Source: Methylobacterium sp. Leaf117 (GTDB taxonomy: Bacteria > Pseudomonadota > Alphaproteobacteria > Rhizobiales > Beijerinckiaceae). From it: 64,000 nt of DNA. The stretch covers positions 163,332 through 227,331 of the forward strand of contig NZ_LMNL01000037.1 in the NCBI RefSeq assembly GCF_001422985.1. Direction: 5' to 3'. How positions within the stretch are numbered: position 1 is the stretch's first letter; every line of letters begins with the position of its first letter. Positions 27,469 through 38,380 of the stretch are shown here, in pieces. The position numbers were made by a program, and so were the translations under genes. The notes beneath the pieces are model-generated. The model saw nothing but the letters and a program-made list of their open reading frames with translations, searched no databases and had not been told where the DNA came from.

Positions 27469-28197
27469 TCAGGCGCCTGCCGCCTCCCGGTCGACGAGCC
27501 AGGCGAGCCGCCCGACGCTGCGGACGTGCCGGACGGGCAGGTCTTCGCCGCGCGCGAGGCGGCGCAGGGGCTCCTGCTTTCCGGCACCGGTCACGAGAAA
27601 CAGGGTCTCGCGGGCGGAGGCGAGGGCCGGGACGGTGAGGGTGATGCGGGGCACGAAGGGGGCGAGCCCCGCCTCCGGCACCGGTGCCGTCCACGCGTGG
27701 CGCTCGCTCAGGGCAGGCTTGCCCGGAAACAGCGAGGCGGTGTGGCCGTCCTCGCCGAGGCCGAGGAGGACGAGGTCGAACAGCGGTCTGGCCGGGTCGA
27801 GCACGTCCGCGCCGTAGAACGCCCGCAGGGTCTCGGCATAGGCGCGGGCGCCGGCCTCCGGCGTGCCGTGCGTGTCCATGGCGTGGAGATGGCCCTCCGG
27901 GATCGGAGCCTCCCCGAAGGCGTCGCGCGCCATGCGGACATTGCTTGCCGCATCGGTCCACGGCACCATCCGGTCGTCGCCGAAGAACCAGTGCAGGCGC
28001 TCCCAAGGCAGGTGCGCCCGGTAGGCCGGCCCGCTCAGCAACCCGTAGAGTCGCTTCGGCGTCGAGCCGCCGGAGAGGCAGACCGCGATGGCCGGGCGCG
28101 GCGCCGACTGGCACAGGGCCACGAGACGATCGGCGGCGGCCGCCGCCACCGCATCGGCGTCGGGCAGGATCTCGGCGCGCTCGGGCAGGGGGATCAT
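27469..28197 (-). CDS. pgl: 6-phosphogluconolactonase
   Basis: It hydrolyses 6-phosphogluconolactone to 6-phosphogluconate in the oxidative pentose phosphate/Entner-Doudoroff route. The 242-aa protein has CLSGGSTPKRLYGLL, WFFGDDRMVPWTDAASN and LGLGEDGHTASLFPG. The start ATG at 28197 gives MIPLPERAEILPDADAV. It follows gnd by 91 bases on the same strand, so lactonase and dehydrogenase are likely co-expressed. No zwf is in the window. Confidence 0.92.
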   Translation of the reverse strand: MIPLPERAEILPDADAVAAAAADRLVALCQSAPRPAIAVCLSGGSTPKRLYGLLSGPAYRAHLPWERLHWFFGDDRMVPWTDAASNVRMARDAFGEAPIPEGHLHAMDTHGTPEAGARAYAETLRAFYGADVLDPARPLFDLVLLGLGEDGHTASLFPGKPALSERHAWTAPVPEAGLAPFVPRITLTVPALASARETLFLVTGAGKQEPLRRLARGEDLPVRHVRSVGRLAWLVDREAAGA

Positions 28198-28288
28198 CGG
28201 CGCAGGCCCTCGAGGCTGGCAGGGAATGAGGTCCGGGGTGCCCCTCGGACCAGCGGACAACCGACGCGGGCCTATTTCGGCTCCAGAA

Positions 28289-29263
28289 CTACTTCGGTTC
28301 CTGGTGCCCGCCAAAGCCCTTGCGCATCGCCGAGAGCAGCTTGTCGGCGTAGCTTGCCTCCTCGCGGGAGCGGAAGCGCGCGTAGAGGGCGGCCGAGAGC
28401 ACGTTGGCCGGCACGGATTCCTCGATGGCGGCATTCAGGGTCCAGCGGCCCTCGCCGGAATCGGCGACGAAGCCGGAGAAATGTTCGAGCGTCTCGTCCT
28501 GCGCCAAGGCACCGGCGGTCAGATCGAGGAGCCAGGACGAGACCACGCTGCCGCGGCGCCAGACTTCGGCGATGTCGCCGATGTCGAGGTCGAAGCGCTG
28601 GGCCTCGGGCAGATCCTGGGAATTGGCGTGCCGGAGGATGTCGAAGCCCTCGGCATAGGCCTGCATCAGGCCGTACTCGATGCCGTTATGGACCATCTTG
28701 ACGAAGTGGCCCGCACCGCTCGGCCCGGCATGGATGTAGCCCGCCTCCGCGCGCGGATCGCGCCCCTCGCGGCCGGGGGTCTTCGGGATGGTGCCGACGC
28801 CCGGCGCCAGCGTCTTGAAGATCGGATCGAGGCGCTCAAGGGCGGCGTTGTCGCCGCCGATCATCATGCAGTAGCCGCGCTCGAGACCCCAGACGCCGCC
28901 GGAGGTGCCGACATCGACGTAGTGGATGCCGGCGCTCTTCAGCTTGGCGGCGCGGCGGATGTCGTCCTTGTAGAAGGAATTGCCGCCGTCGATGACGACG
29001 TCGTCCGCCGCCATCAGCCCCCCGATGGTCTTCACCGTGGCCTCGGTGATGGTCCCCGCCGGCAGCATCACCCAGGCGGCGCGGGGCGCGGAGAGCTTGG
29101 CGACGAAGTCCTCCAGACTGTCCGCGCCGACCGCGCCCTCCGCCACCAGGGCGGCGACCGCCTCGGGGTTCTGGTCGAAGACGACCGCGTCGTGCCCGTC
29201 GCGCAGCAGCCGGCGGACGATGTTGCCGCCCATCCGGCCGAGGCCGATCATGCCGAGTTGCAT
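28289..29263 (-). CDS. gnd: 6-phosphogluconate dehydrogenase, decarboxylating (short form)
   Basis: It oxidises 6-phosphogluconate to ribulose-5-phosphate and CO2. At 324 aa it belongs to the short GntZ-like class rather than the 470-aa E. coli type. The Rossmann motif is MIGLGRMGGNIVRRL, the substrate segment VIDGGNSFYKDD, and the catalytic Lys/Asn segment GHFVKMVHNGIEYG. GGGAGA precedes the ATG at 29263. The cofactor (NAD or NADP) is not settled by what I can see. Confidence 0.92.
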   Translation of the reverse strand: MQLGMIGLGRMGGNIVRRLLRDGHDAVVFDQNPEAVAALVAEGAVGADSLEDFVAKLSAPRAAWVMLPAGTITEATVKTIGGLMAADDVVIDGGNSFYKDDIRRAAKLKSAGIHYVDVGTSGGVWGLERGYCMMIGGDNAALERLDPIFKTLAPGVGTIPKTPGREGRDPRAEAGYIHAGPSGAGHFVKMVHNGIEYGLMQAYAEGFDILRHANSQDLPEAQRFDLDIGDIAEVWRRGSVVSSWLLDLTAGALAQDETLEHFSGFVADSGEGRWTLNAAIEESVPANVLSAALYARFRSREEASYADKLLSAMRKGFGGHQEPK

Positions 29264-29353
29264 CCCGTGTCTCCCGTGTCCGCGATGACGCGCCGGACTC
29301 GAGCCCGGCCGTCGCACGCTCCCTCGCGAGCAGGGCTATCGCACTTGGCCCGC

Positions 29354-29387
29354 CAGGGCGAGGCGGCGGTTCGGCCGCCGCGCCCTG
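29354..29387 (-). terminator. Hairpin downstream of the malic enzyme gene
   Basis: CAGGGCG (29354-29360) pairs with CGCCCTG (29381-29387), with an inner CGGCGG/CCGCCG stem and an AGG bulge. It begins 22 bases after the maeB stop on the minus strand and lies before gnd, so it probably separates the two transcripts. There is no clear T-run. Confidence 0.5.
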
Positions 29388-29409
29388 CGTCGCACGCAGG
29401 GGTTCCGCT

Positions 29410-31743
<2,334 letters not shown>

Positions 31744-32122
31744 GGTCGTCCTCCTTCGGATGTCGCGCTGCCCCCGGCGTCGGAGCGCGTCTCCCATCAT
31801 CGGCGGGGTTTTTGACTGGGGCTCCTGTTGCACCGGCTGCCCAGTGGGCGCAACCCGAGCCGGAAACCCCGAATCGACCGCGCCCACCTGCCGTTCGGGC
31901 CGGTTTCCCCATCGGAGCAAATGCCCGTGGCCGGCCGGCATTGTCGCGTCGGGCCCGAGGTCCGACGCTGACGATCGGGGCGTTTTGTTCCATCGCGGAC
32001 CGGTTTGCGGGCCTGCCTGCGCCCCGAAAGCGGCTCGGCGTTGCGAGAGCGCCCCGAATCCCGTACCCGCTTGCGTTCGAAATCCTCACCCTGCGACGTG
32101 AAACGACCCAAGGTCCGCGACG
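31744..32122. other. Divergent intergenic region, no gene seen
   Basis: These 379 bases separate maeB and the DUF3297 gene and should carry both promoters. Short frames exist but translate to Arg/Pro-rich sequence. I see no repeat or strong hairpin. Confidence 0.5.
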
Positions 32123-32377
32123 ATGTCCGATACGCCTCCCGACCGCCTCGCTGTGAATCCCAACAGCCCGTTCTACGACGAGAAGATCCTGGAGCGCGGC
32201 ATCGGCATCCGCTTCAAGGGCGTCGAGAAGACCAATGTCGAGGAATACTGCGTCAGCGAGGGCTGGGTCCGCCTCTCGGCCGGCAAGACCCTGGACCGCG
32301 CCGGCAATCCGATGACGGTGAAGCTCAAGGGCCCCGTGGAGCCGTATTTTCGCGATGAGACTCCGGCCGAGGGCTGA
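32123..32377 (+). CDS. DUF3297 family protein
   Basis: An 84-aa conserved soluble protein (PPDRLAVNPNSPFYDEKILE, RGIGIRFKGVEKTNVEEYCV, GNPMTVKLKGPVEPYF). The family is widespread in Proteobacteria as a stand-alone short protein with no established function. It is monocistronic here and converges with the 230-aa gene, 3 bases apart. Confidence 0.9.
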   Translation: MSDTPPDRLAVNPNSPFYDEKILERGIGIRFKGVEKTNVEEYCVSEGWVRLSAGKTLDRAGNPMTVKLKGPVEPYFRDETPAEG

Positions 32378-32380
32378 GCC

Positions 32381-33073
32381 TCAGGCCGACGCGTCCTCCA
32401 GCGGGAACGGCGTCGGCTGCCAGTAGGGCTCGAGCTTGGTGCCGCGGATGTTGTCCGCCTCCCAGCCGTGCAGGATTTTCGCGAGGGCGGCCCGGTCGCC
32501 GGCCAGGAGCGGTTCGGCGACGCTCAGGACCATCCGGCGGCGTTTCTGGACCCAGGCGATATTGGGATACCGATCTTCGCGAAGCTCCGGCTCCAGGGTT
32601 TCGTAGAGCGCCCGCGCCGAATCCAGGTCGCCGAGAGCGATGTGGAAGATCAGGCGAGTTTCCGGCCATTGCGGCACCTTGCGATCGGTGCCGTCGGTGT
32701 AGACCGCCCAGAATGCCGGCAGCGAATCGATCGCGCGAAGCCGGGGTAGTGCTTCCGTCGCGATGACCGAGAGTAGATCGTCGATCATCGTCGGATCCGA
32801 CCAGTCCCATTCCACCATGCGGGACGATGCAGGACGATGCAGGTAGCCGGAATAGCCGATGCTCGTCAGCAGATCGGGACCCGGCATGAAGGTCTGCAAC
32901 ATCGTCCATTGCGGCGTGCACAGATCCTTGTGCGAACTTCGGTCGATCAGGACACGCAGCGCCACGTGCCGAACCGGCAGAAGCCAGAGATAGTGGGACC
33001 CGATCTGTCTCAGATCGTCATACTGCGCTGCCAGGGGCCCGAAAATCTGTTTGATCTGCTTGGCGTTCGTCAT
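32381..33073 (-). CDS. Hypothetical protein, candidate immunity partner of the upstream toxin-like gene
   Basis: A 230-aa soluble acidic protein with no signal peptide or membrane helix. Its ATG overlaps the stop of the preceding gene by 4 bp (ATGA), so the two are translated as a pair. It is Trp-rich (HYLWLLPVRH, RMVEWDWSDP, AFWAVYTDGTD, EPYWQPTPFPLE) and helical in the second half (IALGDLDSARALYETL). I recognise no family. The immunity role is inferred from position directly after a nuclease-like gene and from lower GC content. Confidence 0.6.
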   Translation of the reverse strand: MTNAKQIKQIFGPLAAQYDDLRQIGSHYLWLLPVRHVALRVLIDRSSHKDLCTPQWTMLQTFMPGPDLLTSIGYSGYLHRPASSRMVEWDWSDPTMIDDLLSVIATEALPRLRAIDSLPAFWAVYTDGTDRKVPQWPETRLIFHIALGDLDSARALYETLEPELREDRYPNIAWVQKRRRMVLSVAEPLLAGDRAALAKILHGWEADNIRGTKLEPYWQPTPFPLEDASA

Positions 33074-34146
33074 CGGGAAGGCCTTATTTCATTCACGATA
33101 ATGCGCCGCGTGCCAGGGAAATTGATGGCAACCATCCGTGCGATATGGGTGGCACGTAGAGCTGCGAGGCCGCTCTTGCCGGTCTTGAAATCGTGGACGC
33201 AGACCGTCAATGGGTCACTTTTTTCAAGGGCGTCGAGACGAATTGAGAACTGAGTTCCGTAGGGCACCGGGTCTGTTTTATCGGGAATAACCGGTTCCGT
33301 TGTACCAGGAACATATGAAACTTCTTGAACAAGATTCGGATCGTTAAGTGCACGAATTTTTGCAGCAGCGACGGCGTGAACTTTATTGCCGAAATCCTGC
33401 GCGTCCATGAAATTACCGGTCGTGCGCACCTGAGAGACGGAGTCATCGAGGATCCCCTGAACCTCGCCACGACGCGGACAGGCGGCGTCCAGTTCCGCTT
33501 GGTCGACCCGACCGACCCACATGGCCGGATTGTTCGCATCCGACCCGGGCTCATACGCGCTGGCCGGCGCCTCAAAGATCGCAGTGCCATCCCGGCTCTT
33601 CCGGAGAGAAAGGATTGAGAGCAAGGCCATCCCGGCCTCGACAGCTGCTGCAGTCCGTGACCGGGATAGTTGTGGGGCTCTCGCGCTTTGAACGAATGCT
33701 TCCGGCTCCACCCGGCCGTCGATCCGAGTGCCGCGCGACAGGATCTCTCCCGTCTCGCCATCGCTGATGGTCTGGGTCCGCCCCTCCATCTCGAAGAGCG
33801 TCTTGGTTCCATCCGGCGCGATGACGACGTGCCGCTCGTCCCAGGTCTCGGACGGCTGGCTGCGAACCCGCAGCGAGAGCACCCGCGAGCCGTCATCGGC
33901 GATGACGTCCTGCCCGTCGTCTCCAGAGGTCCATCGCCCGGCCCCGGTCTGGCCAGCCGGGGTGCGAGGCTGATCAGGATCGTACGCCCGGGAGAGGAGA
34001 TGCTCGACGCGGAGCAGTCCGACTTCGACTCTCAGGGCTGCGAGGTCATAGGGGAGTTTCGCGCGTTCTCCGCTTTGGCGACCTGACGACGACATGGGCG
34101 GTGCTCCCGAGAGATCGAGCGACCGGCCCATCTGTCTCATAGACAC
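33070..34146 (-). CDS. Toxin-like protein with C-terminal RecB-type PD-(D/E)XK nuclease motif
   Basis: The 358-aa protein has three parts. Residues 1-75 include the linker YDPDQPRTPAGQTGAGRWT, a motif shared with phage-derived and toxin-like proteins. Residues 80-250 are a variable region with a short hydrophobic patch (GMALLSILSL). Residues 253-358 resemble a RecB/PD-(D/E)XK core: His257 in KVHAVAAAKI, Glu275, Asp305 in FSIRLDALE, and D-x-K in VHDFKTGKSG (Asp319, Lys321), then a helix and PGTRRIIVNEIRP. There is no signal peptide. The start is GTG 34146 or ATG 34140. GC content is visibly lower than in the neighbours, suggesting transfer. Function is inferred. Confidence 0.6.
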   Translation of the reverse strand: MSMRQMGRSLDLSGAPPMSSSGRQSGERAKLPYDLAALRVEVGLLRVEHLLSRAYDPDQPRTPAGQTGAGRWTSGDDGQDVIADDGSRVLSLRVRSQPSETWDERHVVIAPDGTKTLFEMEGRTQTISDGETGEILSRGTRIDGRVEPEAFVQSARAPQLSRSRTAAAVEAGMALLSILSLRKSRDGTAIFEAPASAYEPGSDANNPAMWVGRVDQAELDAACPRRGEVQGILDDSVSQVRTTGNFMDAQDFGNKVHAVAAAKIRALNDPNLVQEVSYVPGTTEPVIPDKTDPVPYGTQFSIRLDALEKSDPLTVCVHDFKTGKSGLAALRATHIARMVAINFPGTRRIIVNEIRPSR

Positions 34147-34163
34147 GCCAAAATATCAATAAA

Positions 34164-34196
34164 AACCTATCATAGCTCTATATTCATGGATAGGTT
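34164..34196 (-). terminator. Intrinsic terminator after the 111-aa gene
   Basis: On the minus strand AACCTATC (34196-34189) pairs with GATAGGTT (34171-34164), and a T-rich tail follows (GGTTTTTATT). It overlaps the stop codon of the 111-aa gene and separates it from the toxin-like gene. Confidence 0.55.
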
Positions 34197-34519
34197 CGGT
34201 CAATCGCCCTCACCCCGAGCACCCGCTCCCGCTTCGCCCGCTCGCCGGCGAAATTCCGCACCGCCACGGCGACCGCCTCCGCCAGCGCCGCCTCGGAGGT
34301 CGGGTCGCGCAGGACGAGGCTGGTGATGGCGTCGGGGTGATTCTTGCGCTGCTTCGGGGTGCGGGCGTGGTTCGAGACCCGCAGGGCGAAGGCGCAGGCT
34401 TCGGGCTTGAGGTAGACGCTGTCGCCCCGGGTGTTGCGGGCGACCACCGCGAAGCCCTGCGCCGCGAGGATCTCGACAGCGCGGACCAGGGCCTCCGCGG
34501 GCCTGAGGACGGATGTCAC
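34184..34519 (-). CDS. Conserved hypothetical protein (111 aa)
   Basis: A small soluble basic protein. Its clearest segment is ALRVSNHARTPKQRKNHPD followed by AITSLVLRDPTSE, which reads like a conserved core; the N-terminal part is a helix (PAEALVRAVEILAAQGFAVV). It lies 40 bases after aspS on the same strand and ends in an intrinsic terminator. Proteins of this kind occur in alphaproteobacterial chromosomes and elements, but I know of no function. Confidence 0.7.
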   Translation of the reverse strand: MTSVLRPAEALVRAVEILAAQGFAVVARNTRGDSVYLKPEACAFALRVSNHARTPKQRKNHPDAITSLVLRDPTSEAALAEAVAVAVRNFAGERAKRERVLGVRAIDRTYP

Positions 34520-34559
34520 GGGTAACGATCCCGCCGGGCGGAGGAGGGGGCTTGGCCCC

Positions 34560-36374
34560 TCAGGCGCCTTTTTCGGGCAGGTTGAGGCGGATGTGGAGCT
34601 CGCGCAGCTGCTTCGGGGTGGCCTCGGCGGGGGCGCCCATCATCAGGTCCTCGGCGCGCTGGTTCATCGGGAACAGCACGACCTCGCGCAGGTTCTGCTC
34701 GCCGCAGAGCAGCATGACGATGCGGTCGATGCCCGGCGCGATGCCACCGTGCGGGGGGGCGCCGAGCTTCAGCGCGTTGAGCATGCCGCCGAACTTCTCC
34801 TCCAGCACCTCGACGCCGTAGCCGGCGATACCGAAGGCCTTCTCCATCACGTCGGGGCGATGGTTGCGGATCGCGCCGGAGGACAATTCGGTGCCGTTGC
34901 AGACGATGTCGTACTGGAACGCCTTGATGTTCAGGATCGTCTCGGCATCCGACGGATCGAGGGCCAGGAATGCCTCGCGGTCGAAGTTCGGCATCGAGAA
35001 CGGGTTGTGCGAGAAGTCGATCCGCTTCTCGTCCTCGTTCCACTCGTACATCGGGAAGTCGGTGATCCAGCAGAAGGCGTACTGGTCCTTGTCGGACAGG
35101 TTCAGCTCGTCGCCGATGCGGATGCGGGCCTTGCCGGCGAGCGCCGCCGCCTTGCCCTCGGTGCCGGCGGAGAAGAACACCGCGTCGCCGGCCTTGGTCC
35201 CGGTCTTCTGCGCGATCAGGGCCTGGACCTCGGCCGGGATGAACTTGGCGATCGGGCCCTTGCCGGTGAGCGTGCCGTTGTCGTCCTCGAAGATGATGTA
35301 GCCGAGGCCAGGCGCGCCCTCGGCGCGGGCGAAGTCATTGAGCTTGTCGAAGAACGAGCGCGGCTGGGTCGCCGCCCCCGTGGCGGGGATGGCCCGGACC
35401 ACGCCGCCGGACGCGATCACGCCCTTGAAGGCCTTGAAGGCGACGTCCTCGCGGGCGAATTCGTCCGTCACGTCGGCGATGATCAGCGGGTTGCGCAGAT
35501 CGGGCTTGTCGACGCCGTATTTCAGCATCGCCTCGGCATAGGGGATACGCGGGAAGGTGCCGGTGACGCGCTTGCCCTCGGCGAATTCCTCGAAGACCGA
35601 GCGCAGCACGGGCTCCACCGCCTGGAACACGTCCTCTTGCGTGACGAAGCTCATCTCGATGTCGAGCTGGTAGAACTCGCCCGGGCTCCGGTCGGCGCGG
35701 GCATCCTCATCGCGAAAACACGGCGCGATCTGGAAGTAGCGGTCGAAGCCCGCGATCATCGTCAGCTGCTTGAACTGCTGCGGGGCCTGCGGCAGCGCAT
35801 AGAACTTGCCCGGGTGCACGCGGGACGGCACGAGATAGTCGCGCGCGCCCTCCGGCGAGGAGGCGGTGAGGATCGGGGTCTGGAACTCGAAGAAGCCGCC
35901 GTCGCGCATCCGGCGGCGCAGGCTGTCGATGATCGCCCCGCGCTTCATGATGTTGGCGTGCAGCTTCTCGCGGCGCAGATCCAGGAAGCGGTACTTCAGC
36001 CGGGTCTCTTCCGGGTAGTCGAGGTCGCCGAAGACCGGCATCGGCAATTCGCCGGCCGGGCCGAGCACTTCGAGGTCGTCGATATAGACCTCCAGCGCGC
36101 CGGTGGGCAGGTCCGGGTTCTCAGTGCCGGCGGGGCGGGTGCGGACCCGGCCGTCGATGCGGATGACCCACTCCGAGCGCGCCGCGTTGGCGGCCTGGAA
36201 GGCCTTCGAGTCCGAATCCACCACGCATTGCGTCAGGCCGTAATGGTCGCGCAGATCGATGAACAGCACGCCGCCATGGTCGCGGATGCGGTGGCACCAG
36301 CCGGAGAGGCGGACGCTCTCGCCGACGTCGGACGGGCGCAGCGCCCCGCAGGTATGGGTCCGATAACGGTGCAT
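34560..36374 (-). CDS. aspS: Aspartate--tRNA ligase
   Basis: A class II aminoacyl-tRNA synthetase of 604 aa. The N-terminal OB-fold binds the anticodon (VRLSGWCHRIRDHGGVLFID). Motif 2 is the FRDEDARADRSPGEFYQLDI region, the GAD insertion follows, and motif 3 is GIAPGIDRIVMLL. The bacterial-type length with GAD domain suggests a possibly non-discriminating Asp/Asn enzyme, as is common in alphaproteobacteria, but sequence alone does not decide this. The start ATG at 36374 has a weak ribosome binding site. Confidence 0.95.
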   Translation of the reverse strand: MHRYRTHTCGALRPSDVGESVRLSGWCHRIRDHGGVLFIDLRDHYGLTQCVVDSDSKAFQAANAARSEWVIRIDGRVRTRPAGTENPDLPTGALEVYIDDLEVLGPAGELPMPVFGDLDYPEETRLKYRFLDLRREKLHANIMKRGAIIDSLRRRMRDGGFFEFQTPILTASSPEGARDYLVPSRVHPGKFYALPQAPQQFKQLTMIAGFDRYFQIAPCFRDEDARADRSPGEFYQLDIEMSFVTQEDVFQAVEPVLRSVFEEFAEGKRVTGTFPRIPYAEAMLKYGVDKPDLRNPLIIADVTDEFAREDVAFKAFKGVIASGGVVRAIPATGAATQPRSFFDKLNDFARAEGAPGLGYIIFEDDNGTLTGKGPIAKFIPAEVQALIAQKTGTKAGDAVFFSAGTEGKAAALAGKARIRIGDELNLSDKDQYAFCWITDFPMYEWNEDEKRIDFSHNPFSMPNFDREAFLALDPSDAETILNIKAFQYDIVCNGTELSSGAIRNHRPDVMEKAFGIAGYGVEVLEEKFGGMLNALKLGAPPHGGIAPGIDRIVMLLCGEQNLREVVLFPMNQRAEDLMMGAPAEATPKQLRELHIRLNLPEKGA

Positions 36375-36591
36375 GGCAGGCTGTTGCATCAGGGGCTGAC
36401 AGATCACGGGCGCTTGGGATGGAGCGGCGCACCATTCACGTGGGGGGTGCGAAGTCAAGGCGACGGGCAGGCACCGAGGACTCGGGAGCCGAAGCCGGAG
36501 GCGTCGAGAGCAGGGGCCGAAGGCGGGTTGCCCCTTACCGAAAAGCGCCGGATCCCTTCCGGAATCGCAGGCCCATCCCCATATCAGGCCT

Positions 36592-37038
36592 ATGAATTCC
36601 AACGCTTTTTTCGACATTCTGAGACAGGCGGCGTCGGGGGCGCCCGGACCTGTGCAGGAGCCGGCCGGCGCCTCCGAACCGCGCGAGCGGCAGGAGGGCC
36701 AATGGCGTGTCCTGCCCCTCGAGGGCACCTTCGAGATCGTCTACGAGGATTCGCGCGGAGCCTGGAGCACTCGGCGCGTCGAGGCGCGCGAGCTGAGGCT
36801 CGGGCCGGGCCGGACGCTCCTCGGCGGCATCGACCGCGGCCGCGGCGGGTACCGGGGTTTCCGCGCCGACCGCATCCGCCGGCTCACCGATCCATCCAGC
36901 GCCACGCGCATCGAGACCGGCATCCTCGATTGGCTGCTGGCCCGCGCCGAGGCGCAGCGCCGCGAACGGACGGCGCAGCGCCGGGCCTGGGCGCAAGCGG
37001 CCCGCCGGGGCGGGCGAGCGGGATCGGTCGCGGCCTGA
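36592..37038 (+). CDS. Hypothetical protein with a WYL-like beta segment
   Basis: A 148-aa soluble basic protein. The middle (GTFEIVYEDSRGAWSTRRVE, GGIDRGRGGYRGFRADRIRR) has the strand pattern and Arg positions of a WYL ligand-sensing domain. The C-terminus is a charged helix (LLARAEAQRRERTAQRRAWA). No helix-turn-helix is present. It is divergent from aspS and upstream of rnd. The domain call is tentative. Confidence 0.55.
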   Translation: MNSNAFFDILRQAASGAPGPVQEPAGASEPRERQEGQWRVLPLEGTFEIVYEDSRGAWSTRRVEARELRLGPGRTLLGGIDRGRGGYRGFRADRIRRLTDPSSATRIETGILDWLLARAEAQRRERTAQRRAWAQAARRGGRAGSVAA

Positions 37039-37179
37039 GCCCTGGCCGCCGATCCGTGCCACAGCGCCGGGACGGGCGGGGACAGGCGGACCGGTGCGCG
37101 TGCGAATTAGGGGGACGTGGCCAAGGACGTGAGCCGGCATCCCTCGCCTGAGGCGAGAACCTTCGGTATAGCCGGATTC

Positions 37180-38331
37180 ATGGATCTGATCGCCACCACC
37201 GCGGCCCTGACCGAGGCCTGCACCCGCCTGTCCGCGCATCCCTTCGTGACCGTCGACACGGAGTTCATGCGCGAGACCACCTACTACCCGAAGCTCTGCC
37301 TCATCCAGATGGCGGCGCCGGACGGCTCGGGGGTGCTCGTCGACCCGCTCTCGCCCGACCTCGACCTCGCGCCCTTCTTCGCCCTGATGGCCGACGAGGG
37401 CGTGGTGAAGGTGTTCCATTCCGCCCGCCAGGACCTGGAGATCATCTGGCTCCTAGGGGGCCTGCTGCCGCAGCCGTTCTTCGACACGCAGGTCGCCGCG
37501 ATGGTCTGCGGCTACGGCGACTCGGTCTCCTACGAGCAGCTCGTCAACGACGTGGCCAAGGCCAAGGTCGACAAGTCCTCGCGCTTCACCGACTGGTCGC
37601 GCCGGCCGCTCTCGGACGCCCAGCTCAGCTATGCCCTTTCCGACGTGACCCACCTCGTGAAGGTCTACGAGGTGCTGGCGGGCCAGCTCCTGTCCACCGA
37701 TCGCGGCGAGTGGCTCGACGAGGAGATGAGCGTGCTCACCTCGCCGGAGACCTACAAGGCCGATCCGGCCTCCGCCTGGCGCCGGCTGGCGGGGCGGATG
37801 CGCAAGCCCCGCGAGATCGCCGTGCTGATGGAGGTCGCCGCCTGGCGCGAACGCGAGGCGCAGAGCCGCAACGTGCCGCGCGGACGCATCCTCAAGGACG
37901 AGGCGGTGATCGACGTCGCAACCTCGGCCCCCCGCAGCGTCGAGGCGCTCGGGCGCCTGCGCTCGATTCCCGCCGGCTTCGAGCGCTCGCGCACCGGGAC
38001 CGACATCCTGGCGGCGGTGGAGCGGGGCTTCGCCCGCGACCTCACGGAGATCGCACTGCCCGAGCGCGCCCGCAGCCGGGGCGGCAACGGGGCTCTGGTC
38101 GAACTGCTCAAGGTGCTGCTGAAGGCGGTGTGCGAGACCGAAGGCGTCGCCCCGAAGATCATCGCCACCGTGGACGACCTGGAGGCTATCGCCGACGACG
38201 ACGACGCCGACGTGGCCGTGCTCCACGGCTGGCGCCGCACGCTGTTCGGCGAGAAGGCCCTGGCCCTCAAGAGCGGCCGCCTCGCCCTTTCGGCCGAGCG
38301 CGGCCGGGTGGTGGTGCGCGACCTGGCATGA
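37180..38331 (+). CDS. rnd: Ribonuclease D
   Basis: A 3'-5' exoribonuclease of the DEDD-y class for tRNA 3' maturation. The 383-aa protein has FVTVDTEFMRETTYYP (Asp/Glu), VKVFHSARQDLEII (Asp) and LSYALSDVTHLVKVYEVL (Tyr/Asp), then an HRDC-type C-terminal region. I chose ATG 37180 (MDLIATTAALTEAC). The frame is open to 37117 but that extension is low complexity. Placement near aspS is common in Rhizobiales. Confidence 0.92.
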   Translation: MDLIATTAALTEACTRLSAHPFVTVDTEFMRETTYYPKLCLIQMAAPDGSGVLVDPLSPDLDLAPFFALMADEGVVKVFHSARQDLEIIWLLGGLLPQPFFDTQVAAMVCGYGDSVSYEQLVNDVAKAKVDKSSRFTDWSRRPLSDAQLSYALSDVTHLVKVYEVLAGQLLSTDRGEWLDEEMSVLTSPETYKADPASAWRRLAGRMRKPREIAVLMEVAAWREREAQSRNVPRGRILKDEAVIDVATSAPRSVEALGRLRSIPAGFERSRTGTDILAAVERGFARDLTEIALPERARSRGGNGALVELLKVLLKAVCETEGVAPKIIATVDDLEAIADDDDADVAVLHGWRRTLFGEKALALKSGRLALSAERGRVVVRDLA

Positions 38332-38334
38332 GGC

Positions 38335-38357
38335 CGGAGCGGCCGAGCACCGCTCCG
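38335..38357. terminator. Hairpin between convergent rnd and the 613-aa gene
   Basis: CGGAGCG (38335-38341) pairs perfectly with CGCTCCG (38351-38357) over a 9-base loop in the 49-base gap between two converging genes. It could serve both directions. There is no T-run. Confidence 0.45.
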
Positions 38358-38380
38358 ATCCGCGCAACCGTCGCCCTCTG

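Noticed and set aside
34431..37151. 906-codon plus-strand frame across aspS
   Set aside because: It runs antisense to aspartyl-tRNA synthetase, which is unambiguous. The translation has low-complexity composition.
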